A stretch of DNA of 49,470 bases from Stramenopiles sp. TOSAG23-2 (taxonomy: Eukaryota; Sar), in NCBI GenBank assembly GCA_900128395.1, contig LT649273.1, forward strand, positions 1-49,470. The letters are read 5' to 3'. Both the position numbers and the translations under genes were made by a program. The notes beneath the pieces were generated by a model. It did not search any database and was not told the origin of the DNA. It saw only the letters and a list, made by a program, of their open reading frames with translations. Shown here piece by piece: positions 1-11,166 of this stretch. How positions within the stretch are numbered: position 1 is the first letter of the stretch; every line of letters begins with the position of its first letter.

Positions 1-25
1 TTAGAATAATGAAAATCGTGTAACA

Positions 26-3000
26 ATGATTCTGAATTATAGATACCTCCACCAATGCATAGCAGATGAAAATAGTTTGACAGCAACTACTTCATATTAC
101 AGCAGTGCTATATCAGTAGGTGACGGTAGTGTTTTATACTCTGAAGGTCCAGGTTCAGTCATAGTTTCAAACAGTTCTTTTCGCAATAACACAGCGGGTG
201 ACGGTTGCATTTATCTTAAACTTGCAACTATTTCATTAAGAGTTGTCAATACTCATTTTATGCATAATAAAGCATATACAAACGGAGGGGCAATTTATAG
301 AACATTGGGTTACAGTAGCACACCTACTTCAACAAAACTTGTTGTTATCAAAAATTGTACATTTACGAATAATGTGGCAGGTTATGGATACAATTATGCC
401 AGTACTAGCTATGTGTATAATAAATATGGTGGTTCATTATACTTAGGTGGTTACACTAGCAATGATGTTATTATTACAAATACTGAGTTTGTTAATAGCG
501 TTGCTGCAAAAGGAGGAGCTATTTATATAACACGAACCCGTAATGTATCTATCTCAAATTGTACATTTAAACAGAATCAAGCGAAATTTGGTGCGGGTGC
601 AATATACTTCGAAGATATGCATGGTGTAATTATTATAGATAATACGACATTCGATGAGAATGTTGCAGAGAAAGACCAAGGTGGTAGTTTATATGCTGAA
701 TTATGGTCCAGCATACCAGATAACGCTAAAAGATACACACACCTCGTCATAAATAATTCAACCTTTATAAATAATTTTGCACAAAAAGAGGGTGGTGGAA
801 TATATATGAAAGGTTACAAATATTCTAACCTGTTTATTGCTGCGCAATTAGAAAACGTAATATTCAAAAATAATTCTGCCACATTAAGTGGTGGTGGCAT
901 TTATAGTGAATATGGTCATTTGATAGGCTCATCGTTATATTTTACCGAGAATAAAGCTGGAACACAAGGTGGTGGCGTACACGTTGAGGATTCTGGAGTA
1001 GAAAGCTCGTTTTTGAAAAAATGTATATTTATTCAGAACCAGGCTCCATGTGGATTTGCTGTTTCAGTAAAGAAGCTCTATTTAAAAGTTTCAAAATGTC
1101 ATTTTGAAAAAAATTTCGATTCAAACAGTGATGTAACTGGTAATGAAAAAAAAGGCGGCGCTATTTATATAACTGATCTCGGAACTATTACTACAAATGG
1201 CAAAGACTTTTTTCAAGATGTTGAAATATTCGAAACTAATTTTTTTCAAAACTATGGTCAATATGGCGGTGGTGTATTTCTAAATAAAGGTCCTCGTAGC
1301 ATAAAAATATATAACAGTAACTTCACAGAAAATATGGCAACAAAACAAGGTGGTGCAATATTTGTACTAAGTTCGGGGGTACTTGAAATTTCTTCAACAT
1401 ATCTAGTCCGAAATAATGCAAGTATAGATGGTGGGGCTATTGCATTGGTAGATTCTAGCAAGTTGGTGCCACATAATCCCACCCAATATAGACACGCAGC
1501 AAATTTTATTTATTACAATAAAGCTGGAAACCGTGGTGGTGGTATATTTGCTGATAGAGATAGTGAATTGATAATGGTGGAAAAAAATGCCATTAAATGC
1601 TACAACAATTCTGCAACTGTTGGTGGAGGTATCTATAATTCAGAATCATTGTTACACGATTTTCATTATTCTAATTTTCCCATACATAATTCCGCTATCA
1701 ATGGATCTGATTTAATAACCTTTTCAGAGGTAAAAATAGTTTGCAAATCTTCTACATATTTTCCGTTAAAGGTCTTCGACAAAGCTGGCATTCCACATGA
1801 TACTTGGAACAATAATAACGCATTAGATAATGTCTTATGTTTAAAATGTAACGATGGTGAATTTTCTGAGGAAGGTTCAATTAATTGTGAAAAGTGTATT
1901 CCAGGAAAAGCTGGTAAAAATGGTTTTTGTGCAAAGTGTCCGATAAATACGTTTCAGCCAACTTACGGGGGAACAGTTTGCGAGAATTGTGGAGAAGGGC
2001 AATATTCTACCTCGGTTGGAGCATTTGTATGTGAACAGGCTCCAAAACCTTGCACACCTAAAACACCTGAAATATACTTGACGGATCCTGGAAGTAAAAA
2101 AGCAATATCATTATACAACATTACAATTTCATGGATTGTTGATAATAATTATACAGCATGTACAAAATCTGATGGATACGAAATTCAAATTTCGACACAC
2201 AGAAAGTTCCCAGAAGAAGATTCATATGAATATATAGTGAATAGCGGCAAAATATTATCCAAATCCATTCGATTAAATAATTTTAAGATATCTGATAAGG
2301 AACACTTTGTACGTGTAAGAGGATTTAACAAGACGACACTTGCAAAAAGTTCATGGTCTTCTGAATCTGAAGATTATAAAAGTGCAGATACATGTGCAAC
2401 TGATCAATACTTGAATATATCTAGCTTAACTCCTGTTAACAATTGGAAATGTGACAGTTGCCTTGATGGTGCTACTTGTGATCGTAAATACAATAATAAT
2501 AATGAACATGCCTTAATTGTTAGAATTGCGGAAGCGGCTAATGATAATAAATTCATTATGAATGGTATAAAAGCAAAATATGGATATTGGCGTTCAAACC
2601 GAAATACTTCTTACACGTTTGTTAAATGCTATTTCGAAGCGGCGTGCCTTGGTGCACCAAATTATGAATTATTGGGTAAATTTGAGGATGAACGTCTTGA
2701 AGATCCTGCTGTTCAAAACCATCCTGAAATGTGTAATGTTCATGCTGGCTATCGGGAAGCCTGCTTGTTTCCAGTAGAAAATGGAAAGGAGGTAAAAGGT
2801 CGTTGTCGTTTATGCATGTCATGCACAAAAGATGCTCGTAGAGGTTATGCATCTCCACGATGTAAACGATGTCCAAAAAATAACATTATATGGGTAACAG
2901 TTGCCATTGCCCTGATGATACTTGTATTCACGGTGTTACTTCGACTTGGATTGTCCATGAGTGGTAGAAAAAAACAATCGAGTCATCAAAGACGGATGAT

Positions 3001-4491
3001 ATTAAGCTATATGCAAATGAACACACTATTGGCAACCATTGGTATAAAATGGCCTCCGGGAATGTTAATGATGTTTGATATTCAAAGTGCTATTAGTACA
3101 GTCGGTGATCACATTGTAAGTATATACATTTCTTTTCTTCTTTTAATTGAAAGCATTGCCTATCTAACATTCCTACGTATATATTATATTTTGTAAAGTT
3201 AAAAATTGATTGTATAGTACCAAATATACGTCCACAGTGGCTTATATTAAACATGCAGCTAGGATATGCAGTTTCGCCATTTATTGCTGCAATTGTTTTA
3301 TATGCATGCATGCCATGTTGTACATACAAGTTACGCGCACAAAAGGTTGGAAGATTACAAACGAGAAAAAATACAACAATTAAAGCCATTGTTCTCCTTC
3401 TTTATATGTCTTATCCATCATTAGCTAGACAAGCGTTTTTGCTTTGGCATTGTGTTGGTTTAAATGGTCGTTGTGTAAACAATGGTATTGTTCATCCCAA
3501 CATAAATGAATATACTTGTAAAACGGAAGCCATGGTTAAACAGGGGTATCAATGGATTTTCGATAGTGACCATGGTTTTGGTGATTATTTGTATATGGCA
3601 ACAGAACTAAAATGTTGGGAAGGCCATCATGCATTGTATTTATATGGAATCGGTGTACCTCACGTACTTTTATACGTATTTGGGTTGCCAATGATTGCAT
3701 TGATTATTCTGTATCGTCATCGCAAAAATGGAACAATGCGAAGTCCTGATACTTTATTTTGTTATGGATTGTTGTACGATGGATACCATGAATCGAAATG
3801 GTGGTGGCAGAGTGTAATTGCTTACATCAAAGCTTTGATTGTATTTGTTTCCTATTGGTGGGCAGAAACACCAGTAATGGCAATGTTGTTTTCCAATCTA
3901 ATTTTCACAACACTACTGTTGGTTGAAACAATAGTAAAGCCATGGGCGGTTAGTTCTAGAACGAAAGAACAGATAAATTCTATGAAAATTGCAAAACGTA
4001 GAAGACAAAGTTTAGCAGCTATGTTTAAAAATACAGCCACAGAAGCCTTGAACGAGAGAAATCTTGCTCAATTCAGTTCTCTTTCAATCTTTTTATGCTC
4101 ATTGACTGGATGGAGTGGACTGTATTTTTATTTATCACCTCAATGTAATGTAAACAGCGGTTTTTTATGGATATGTGCGACAATAACAATTGTAACCATT
4201 GTTTTTCATATTCTATTTATAATATGGGCTTTTCGTAATATTGTTAAAACAAAAATGTCAGAAATAGATAAATCATTTCGTCGAAGAGTAACTCGTGTTA
4301 AAAAACAAAAAAGTCAAAAGGCTGCATTGGAAAATACTATAAATATTACTGATGTAGAAATGATGACAGTATCAAAGCATCGAAATAGTGTTTCAAACAT
4401 CGAACGAGTTGACGATGAAATACATATACATACAAATGAACATGACGAAGAGATTGAACACGTGGTTCCAACATATAAATTTACTTTATAA
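26..4491 (+). CDS. Pmp-repeat, Cys-rich, multi-pass membrane protein (two exons, 5' end possibly missing)
   Basis: The exons are 26-3115 and 3199-4491, giving about 1,460 residues. Residues 1-560 carry many FxxN and GG[AGV][IV] motifs (for example FKNN, FINN, GGAIY, GGGIY), the signature of polymorphic-membrane-protein beta-helix repeats. Residues about 605-680 are Cys-rich (GCC2/GCC3, ephrin-receptor-like). A fibronectin-III-like stretch follows at about 690-790, then a second Cys-rich region. A first membrane helix lies near 953-975, and exon 2 adds about six more. Exon 2 also has a WWWQSVIAYIKAL segment like the conserved WE-RK loop of related protist membrane proteins, and a basic cytosolic tail. 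I infer a surface adhesin, receptor or channel-like protein. No signal peptide is visible, and an in-frame TAG at 2-4 precedes the ATG (it could be the end of a splice acceptor), so an upstream exon may lie outside the window. The ligand is unknown. Confidence 0.75.
3116..3198 (+). other. Intron (83 nt, phase 0)
   Basis: The donor reads GTAAGTATATAC and the acceptor ends TTTTGTAAAG. Removing it joins two open frames at a codon boundary (ends GDHI, resumes LKIDCIVP). It also restores the run of membrane helices, which would otherwise stop at 3196. Confidence 0.75.
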
Positions 4492-4960
4492 TGTATGAAA
4501 ACATACATATATAAACATATATATGTAATATATGCTTACATGTGTGCTTACGAATGAACCTGGCGAAGGGGGATTGAACAGTAGAGAGGAGTAAAAAAAA
4601 AAAGTTGTTTGTTTTTTTTTATTTTGTCTCTTTTCCTATATAGTACTATTTAGCTGCTACATTTCCAAATCCGAAAATCATCATCATATATATCCCACAT
4701 AACATACTTGTACATAAAAGTTTATAGAAGACGAAACAGATGTAGAAATGATCATTTTCTCATTTTGTATAAACAAGAAAAAGAAATAAAGAACAATAAA
4801 TTGAAGGAAAGTATCGATTGTAATAAGTAAAATCAGACAAAAAATTGTAGAAAAAAACAAAGTACACGTGTTATAGTATTAATAGAATTTTAATTTATTT
4901 TTTTATTACGTAAATATAAATATAATACAGATATAATAAAACATATATATAATATAAAAC
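4492..4960. other. Intergenic spacer with a hairpin just after the upstream stop codon
   Basis: The spacer is AT-rich and has no credible ORF. A perfect hairpin, stem ATGTATG/CATACAT with an AAAA loop, starts within one base of the preceding stop (about 4491-4508). It could be a 3'-end signal. The rest holds A and T runs and the promoter/leader of the next gene, with nothing recognisable. Confidence 0.5.
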
Positions 4961-6721
4961 ATGATGAAACGTTTTATGAATAATAAATCAACTGTATTTG
5001 TTGCAATAACATTATTGCTTATCTTATCTACGCATAATTTTATACAAGTAGTCAATGCAGATGCTACTGAACAATGTGGTTCCAATAGATTTACATCAAA
5101 AGTATTCAATTGTTCTGCATCGATAAAGAAAAATCCATGTGGCCCAACACGTGCTGGTGAATGCGTTAACGATAGGTGTTGGTGTTCCCCTGGCTTTACA
5201 AATCGAAACCATGAAAATGCATGTGAAGAAGCAGGTGGTATGGGTTCAAAAATTTTATCGTTTTGTGGTTTAACAATGTTGCTATTGGCGGGCAAATTGA
5301 CACGGGTTTATGTAAAACCATTGCATTTCTTGTATTTACCATCATGCGTAATAGGTGGTATTTATGGATTGCTTATCAATCAAATTGCACAAGGTGTAAA
5401 TATTGATTCGTATTATTGGATTGGTGTATATTTTACTAGTGGTTGGGAAAGTTTACCTGGATTTTTAATCAACATTGTATTTGCATCATTATTTCTAGGT
5501 AGTCCTGTCCCAGCTGTGAGAAAGGTTTGGAAACAGTCTGGTCCAAATTTAATGTATGGTATGGCAACTGCATGGGGTCAAATGTTTGTTGGGTTTTTTA
5601 TTACGCTTATTTTCCTCAAACCTGTGTTTCATGTGAACGAATATTTCGCACAAACGTTACCAATTGGCTTTGCTGGTGGGCATGGTACCGCGGCTGCATT
5701 ATCCGATGTATTTCGTGATGTTGGTTTTGAAAATGGTAGTGATATATCATTGGCAACTGCAACTGTTGGTTTATTATCATCTGTCACAGTTGGTATTGTG
5801 CTAGTCAATATAGCATCAAAGAAAGGATGGGTTAAACATAGTAAAATGTTAACTGGTACAAGTATGCTTGCAAAGAAAGGTCTTACAAATCCAGATAAAC
5901 GACCAATTGCTGGTTTACAAACTACAAGTGGTGATTCCATCGATACAATGGCATGGCATTTAGTTATATTGGGTATTGCATGTTTTTGTGGTTGGTGCAT
6001 AAAGGAAATTTTAAAAGTCATATCGAAAAGATTTTGTACTTTTCCATTGTTTCCTTTATGTATGGTAGCAGGATTAATAATGCAATTATGTTTACAGAAA
6101 TTTGATACTAGGTATAAATTAGTTGATAGATCTACTATGGAGCGTATTGCTGGTACCTCATTAGATTTTTTAATTGTTGGTGCAATCGCAATGGTTAATG
6201 CTGGTAAAGTTGCTGAAGACATTTTGCCTTTTTTGATTATATGCATGTGCGGCATTGGGTTTGAAATACTTTGTATGATGTATTTGGCACCCATCATGGT
6301 ACCAACACATTGGTTTGAAAATGGCATTTGTTGTTATGGTCAAGATACTGGAGTTATTGCTGCTGGATTGATGTTGTTACGAATGGTAGATCCAGAAGGG
6401 AAAACTCCAGTACCTGATGCATTTGGATATAAACAACCAATTCATAGTGCATTGATGGGTGGTGGTGTCATAACAGCTATTTGGATACCGGTACAACAAG
6501 CATGTAATAGTTTATTTTTAACAACCATTGTTACGTTAGGTGGCTTTTTAGGGGTAATGGTTTTATGGTTGATATTGATTTATCCAAATTTAGGTAAAAT
6601 GAGAGACGAAATTGAATCTAAAATGAATAAAGATGAAAATGGTGAAGAAATGCGACATAGTTTTGGTTCACAATTATTAGATGAAGAGGATGATGAGAAT
6701 GATAATAGACCACTTTTGTAG
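4961..6721 (+). CDS. ESS-family (sodium/glutamate symporter-like) membrane carrier
   Basis: 586 residues. An N-terminal signal sequence (about 1-34) is followed by a short Cys-rich luminal or extracellular segment (residues about 38-88, seven Cys), then about ten membrane helices. PIGFAGGHGTAAALSDVF at 234-251 matches the Gly-rich re-entrant signature of bacterial GltS. ESS members carry Na+-coupled glutamate; eukaryotic members are poorly characterised, so the substrate here is inferred. The C-terminus is acidic and ends DNRPLL, which fits the [DE]xxxL[LI] lysosome/vacuole sorting motif, so an endolysosomal location is plausible. The start is the first of two consecutive ATGs. The Cys-rich head is not part of the bacterial family. 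Confidence 0.85.
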   Translation: MMKRFMNNKSTVFVAITLLLILSTHNFIQVVNADATEQCGSNRFTSKVFNCSASIKKNPCGPTRAGECVNDRCWCSPGFTNRNHENACEEAGGMGSKILSFCGLTMLLLAGKLTRVYVKPLHFLYLPSCVIGGIYGLLINQIAQGVNIDSYYWIGVYFTSGWESLPGFLINIVFASLFLGSPVPAVRKVWKQSGPNLMYGMATAWGQMFVGFFITLIFLKPVFHVNEYFAQTLPIGFAGGHGTAAALSDVFRDVGFENGSDISLATATVGLLSSVTVGIVLVNIASKKGWVKHSKMLTGTSMLAKKGLTNPDKRPIAGLQTTSGDSIDTMAWHLVILGIACFCGWCIKEILKVISKRFCTFPLFPLCMVAGLIMQLCLQKFDTRYKLVDRSTMERIAGTSLDFLIVGAIAMVNAGKVAEDILPFLIICMCGIGFEILCMMYLAPIMVPTHWFENGICCYGQDTGVIAAGLMLLRMVDPEGKTPVPDAFGYKQPIHSALMGGGVITAIWIPVQQACNSLFLTTIVTLGGFLGVMVLWLILIYPNLGKMRDEIESKMNKDENGEEMRHSFGSQLLDEEDDENDNRPLL

Positions 6722-6881
6722 AGAGAAAGAGAGAGATAAAAAGAGAGACGCAGCATGGACAGGATGGGAGAGGATGGGAGTAAAAGAGACATTCGCAAAA
6801 AAGATATTTTATTATATAATACTTTTCGTACCTTTTTTAAATTTAAATTGTTTTTACCGCTTGTCGAATACGAGTATTTTA

Positions 6882-6899
6882 TTTATACGAAGCGTATAT
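6882..6899. other. Imperfect palindrome, candidate 3'-end element
   Basis: TTTATACGAAGCGTATAT can form an ATACG/CGTAT stem with a 3-nt loop. It lies 22 nt beyond the stop codon of the minus-strand WLM gene. The identical 18-mer occurs at 23257-23274, again just beyond a minus-strand stop. Confidence 0.4.
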
Positions 6900-6920
6900 T
6901 TGACTCTTAAAGATGCATTT

Positions 6921-7982
6921 TTATTTATCTCCTTTCTTCTTCTTGTTCTTCTTATTATTATTATTGTTGTTGTTGTTATTACTACTATCTTCTTGCTTTG
7001 CTAACATTCTTTGTATTGCTTGTTCTCTTGTAATGAAACGACTATTACTATATGCATCTCCAAGTCTATGTCCACGACTACGAGTCCAATCCATTGCTTC
7101 GGCTTCTTTTTTGATTAATGAATTCAAAGCTTTGAATTCATTATTGTGTTCCGAAATTTCATTATGTGCTAGCTCGTGATATAATACATTTAGAACACTT
7201 TGCATTTTTCTAAATCCTTTTAAATCATCTGTACGTATCCGGAGTAAAATTTCTTCTCCATTGTTTTTATTCAAACCCATTATACATTCTTCAGATTCTC
7301 CAACTTTACCATCTGGATATAATTCTTTTAACACTGGCACTTTCCAACGATGTTTTTCCATTACTTTTAATATTCCTGGATTATTTGCAACTGTATTTAA
7401 CATTTCCTCAGCAACATCTCTATCATCAAACCCTGGTAATGGCTCAATATGTTGAAATCCATAATCTCTAGGCCTTTGCCTTCTTCCATATTTTTTATTC
7501 TTGTTGCTTTTATTGCTAATTTCTACACCATTCGTACCGAATAATTTTCCTGATTTATAATCATATCCTGTCAAATCATTTCTCATCAATTTATCATCCT
7601 TTTTCAAATGTTCGTTCATATTTTCAATCGCTTTCGTTGGGTTTCCAACAAGGTTAATATTACATATCATTGAATTATTTTGTTTTTTATTTTTTTTAAA
7701 TTTAATAAAATTTTGTTTCTTATCTACATTTATATCATATAAAAATTGATCAGCACTCAGCACGTTTTGCAATTGCTTTCCTTTTAATAATAATTTTTGA
7801 TTTACAATCTCAATACCAGTTTTTTCTTCAAGATTTGTTTGTAACTGTTTTAGTGTGGTTAAATTTGGAATTATTTGTATGTTCATTTTATTCGTTTTCA
7901 ATTTAATTTGAATAATATATGATAATTGTGTATTATTATTGTCGTCAGGATTTATATTATTATTTACTAATAAAGATGCCAT
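6921..7982 (-). CDS. Ubiquitin-like/WLM domain metalloprotease (Wss1/SPRTN type)
   Basis: 353 residues. The start is the ATG at 7982-7980; an in-frame GTG nine bases upstream is not a likely eukaryotic start. Residues about 15-90 look like a ubiquitin-like fold (LKQLQTNLEEKTGIE, LLLKGKQL). The WLM domain (about 155-325) holds the zinc-protease motif HELAHNEISEH: H269, E270, H273, H279. The SRGHRLGD block typical of WLM proteins follows it. In yeast, Wss1 proteases cut proteins crosslinked to DNA and act with Cdc48 and SUMO; plants and fission yeast have the same UBL-WLM fusion. An Asn run and a Lys-rich tail end the protein. It is convergent with the ESS carrier gene and divergent from the next gene. 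Confidence 0.88.
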   Translation of the reverse strand: MASLLVNNNINPDDNNNTQLSYIIQIKLKTNKMNIQIIPNLTTLKQLQTNLEEKTGIEIVNQKLLLKGKQLQNVLSADQFLYDINVDKKQNFIKFKKNKKQNNSMICNINLVGNPTKAIENMNEHLKKDDKLMRNDLTGYDYKSGKLFGTNGVEISNKSNKNKKYGRRQRPRDYGFQHIEPLPGFDDRDVAEEMLNTVANNPGILKVMEKHRWKVPVLKELYPDGKVGESEECIMGLNKNNGEEILLRIRTDDLKGFRKMQSVLNVLYHELAHNEISEHNNEFKALNSLIKKEAEAMDWTRSRGHRLGDAYSNSRFITREQAIQRMLAKQEDSSNNNNNNNNNKKNKKKKGDK

Positions 7983-8850
7983 TGTTTTCACACACAGAGT
8001 GAGAGAGAGAGAAAAAGAGACGGATACGGGAAAATATAAAATATAATATTATTATATGTTGATCTATCTCACCACGGTTTGGTATGTACGTGCTGAAACG
8101 TTTTGATCCTTTGTACAACAACTTTACAACTTGTATTATTTGTGATGCATGCGTGCGTAGTTTTCCTTTCACTTCTAGAAGAATGAGGGTTTACCTAATT
8201 TTGTACTCTAACCAGTATAAATGTATTTATTTTGTACAAATCATGTTGACAAAATCTCCTCGCGTAAATCCATCACAGGCAAATGTTCTAGGATCATCAA
8301 ACTTGTATTGCGGGTATTTTAGTGTTGTGCTGTTCTTCAAAAATATATAGTTTTTTTACAACAATATTTATACGATTCTATTCCCATGTTAAAGTCTTCT
8401 ATATTTATATTTATGGTTTAGTTATAATCGAGTTTACTGGTTTTTTACTAATACTAATATTTGTTCTTCATCAATTCTTTCGAGAGTTGTGAGGAGTGTA
8501 AAAAGTGTAAAAATGTAATAAAATGATGCGAATTTTTTTTGATAGGAGCCAAAAGGTGATTATTTGTTTTATGAAATCTTCTTCTGCAACGCTTTTGTGC
8601 GCTTCTCTCTGCTTCTTGCTCTTCTCTTTAGTGGCGCCCTTATTTTTTTAAGATACGCCGGATCGAATAAATAGAATATATATAAATATCAAAAGATACA
8701 AGTGGAAAAAAGGCCTACTACGCCACAACAATATTACTGGAAGAGGAAAGGGTGTGTGTTTAAAAATAACATAATAGTAATTCTACAAAAAAAAAAGATA
8801 CAAGTGGAAAAATAGAAACCATTGACGTAAAGCTACAAGTTTACTCTAAG
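7983..8850. other. Divergent intergenic region with a signal-peptide-like micro-ORF
   Basis: It lies between two divergent genes. A 26-codon ORF at 8571-8651 on the plus strand begins MKSSSATLLCASLCFLLF and looks like a secretory signal peptide, but nothing follows it in frame. A short direct repeat (AAAAGATACAAGTGGAAAAA) occurs near 8691-8710 and 8792-8811. An 88-codon ORF at 8084-8350 shows no family features. Confidence 0.4.
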
Positions 8851-11166
8851 ATGCAAGATACGACTGGAATAATCGGTGGTGGAGTAGCCGGATTGGCATT
8901 AGCATATGGATTGTCGCAGCATGGCATGAAAAGTGTCGTGTTTGATACGGGGAAACATACAGTAGGTGGACGTTGTTCATCTAAATTGGTTAAAAAAAAG
9001 AATGGTGAAAAGATAATTGTTGACCACGCATGTCAATTATTTACTGTATCAAATAATGAAAATATGCAAAAAATGATTAAAGAAATGGAGCGAGATGGCG
9101 CGGTTACGAAAATGAACAATATTGTACAGTGTAACATGCAAAATTATGATTTCAAACATGTTGATAATTCGAGATTATATGGTGGAAACGCACAACTTGG
9201 TATTAATTCTATTGTTCAATGGTTGGTAGAAAAATGTAAAAATAATATTTTAATCCATCAAGATGTTTGGATATCTAAATTAATACGAAATATTAGTAGT
9301 GAAAAAACGAAAACGACGTCATCGTGGACTCTTGGTGGTAAAAAAAAGAAAGATAATTTTGGTCCATATAATTATTGCGTAATAGCTCATAATGGGAAAT
9401 GTGCTGATCGTTTAATACGTACAAGTAATGTTAAAACACTCGCACATCCAATTTTAAAGTGTAAATTCGTTTCATCAGGAACAATAAATAAAAAGGTCAA
9501 ATATTTAGAATTGAAGTCATTATTTGTAGTAATAGTTGAAATTGATTATGATTTGAACGATTTGTTTACCGGGTGTTTTGTTAATAATAGCAATGTATTA
9601 TCATTCATTATGAATAATACACGAAAATATAATAGGAAAGGGACGAATGAACAAGTTTGGACATTAATATCGACAGCAGAATTTGCTTCGAAACATAAGT
9701 GTCCCCAAGAAAATATACCAATTAACGTATCTAAAAAAGTAGCAAAAGAGATGTCTAATGAATTTTTTAAAATTTTGGATAAGCATGGTAATGTTAAACA
9801 GAAAAATCGTAATAAGTTTAATAATAGTAAAAGTAATGCAAATCAAACGAGGGAAACAAGAACAAGTATTACGCAAATGTTAAACGAAAACCATCATATT
9901 ATACACATTCAATTATGGGGTGCAGCATTACCATGCAACACAATGACTCAAGGTAATTTTTTAAATGATGTCGAACATCAAATTGGAATTGTCGGCGATT
10001 GGTTTTTAAAGCCATCAATTGAAGGTAGTATTTTAAGTGGAATGGCACTAGCAGATGCATTGAAAAGAGATCGATGTATTGCAACTCAGCAACAAGAATT
10101 AAAGCTACTTTTAAAAGATACATCACTTCTATCAAGTGCAAGAAAAGGAGATACAACCTTTTCAAAATATTCCTCCTGTGAAATTGGTTCGTTTGACAAC
10201 ATTGCAAATGCAAATAATAAACAGAAAAAGAACAAAAAAAAAAGCAATAAAAAAGATAATAATATCAACAATAACAATAATATTCAGAACCCAAGCAAAA
10301 CGAATGACGACGATGACGACAGCAGCAACAACAACAACAATAATAATTCTGATGTAACGAAACCTAAGAGTAAACATGACAAAAATAAAAATAACATATC
10401 GAAGAAAAAAGGTGATAGTAATGGTAAAAAGATGAAAAATGTTCGTCCAAATTATTTTTTGTCAGTACGAATCAAAAATGAAATATTGAAACAAAGAGCA
10501 CAGCATGTGATTGATTTAGCTGTTACGCTAGATGGTGATGATGTGAAAAAGTGTATTGTGCCAACTAGAGATTTACATTTAACTCTCTTTGTTTTTCACT
10601 TAAAAGGTCGAGAACAGATTGAAAAGGCAAGTGAAGTATTAGCTTCGACACATGATAAAATAAATCAAATAATTGGTCCAGATGGTTTATCTATATCATT
10701 TGCAAATGTTAGTAGTTTTAGAAAGGATGTTATTTATATTGATGTAGTTCAAGATAAAGCATATGAGAAATTAGTAGAAATGTCTAATTATTTGCATAAG
10801 GAATTTTATAAGAAAGGAATTATTTGCGATAGAAATACGGGTGAAATTTTATCTGATGATTCTAATATCCCTACTTTGAAATTAAAACCTCATGCAACGT
10901 TGTTAAAAACCTCCAAGGCTAAGTTTAAAAAGAAAGAAAAACGACGAAGAATATATTTAACAGTCCCTGAAATTGTTAAGGAAAGATATTTTGGTGTTGC
11001 TAATTTTGATCGAGTCGAATTGAGTGCAATGATGAAGAAAGATAGTGAAGGTTACTATGCTTGTAGAGGGTTTGTTAAGATTGATAACACCAAAAAAGAA
11101 GATGAAGATGAGATTGAAAAATTATTAAGTTCTATGGAAGGTATGATGAAAAAATTAAATTTTTAA
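8851..11166 (+). CDS. Renalase-like FAD oxidoreductase fused to an AKAP7-type 2H phosphoesterase
   Basis: 771 residues in one frame. The N-terminal half is a flavin amine oxidase/renalase-like enzyme. It has a dinucleotide-binding motif IIGGGVAGLALAYG at 7-20, a GGRCSSK block near 39-45, and a closing FAD motif (GDWF to GMALADAL, about 383-405). A Lys/Asn/Asp low-complexity linker (about 449-533) leads to a 2H phosphoesterase domain (about 534-760). Its two catalytic HxTx motifs are H576-L-T578 and H681-A-T683, about 105 residues apart. The block NYFLSVRI opens the domain, as in the AKAP7/ASCC1 group. In animals some of these enzymes cleave 2',5'-linked oligoadenylate. The fusion, rather than two genes, is supported by the absence of any stop in the linker. 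Substrates are unknown. Confidence 0.82.
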   Translation: MQDTTGIIGGGVAGLALAYGLSQHGMKSVVFDTGKHTVGGRCSSKLVKKKNGEKIIVDHACQLFTVSNNENMQKMIKEMERDGAVTKMNNIVQCNMQNYDFKHVDNSRLYGGNAQLGINSIVQWLVEKCKNNILIHQDVWISKLIRNISSEKTKTTSSWTLGGKKKKDNFGPYNYCVIAHNGKCADRLIRTSNVKTLAHPILKCKFVSSGTINKKVKYLELKSLFVVIVEIDYDLNDLFTGCFVNNSNVLSFIMNNTRKYNRKGTNEQVWTLISTAEFASKHKCPQENIPINVSKKVAKEMSNEFFKILDKHGNVKQKNRNKFNNSKSNANQTRETRTSITQMLNENHHIIHIQLWGAALPCNTMTQGNFLNDVEHQIGIVGDWFLKPSIEGSILSGMALADALKRDRCIATQQQELKLLLKDTSLLSSARKGDTTFSKYSSCEIGSFDNIANANNKQKKNKKKSNKKDNNINNNNNIQNPSKTNDDDDDSSNNNNNNNSDVTKPKSKHDKNKNNISKKKGDSNGKKMKNVRPNYFLSVRIKNEILKQRAQHVIDLAVTLDGDDVKKCIVPTRDLHLTLFVFHLKGREQIEKASEVLASTHDKINQIIGPDGLSISFANVSSFRKDVIYIDVVQDKAYEKLVEMSNYLHKEFYKKGIICDRNTGEILSDDSNIPTLKLKPHATLLKTSKAKFKKKEKRRRIYLTVPEIVKERYFGVANFDRVELSAMMKKDSEGYYACRGFVKIDNTKKEDEDEIEKLLSSMEGMMKKLNF

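Noticed and set aside
5629-6327. 232-codon minus-strand ORF opposite the ESS carrier
   Set aside because: Antisense shadow; the plus strand has a conserved transporter.
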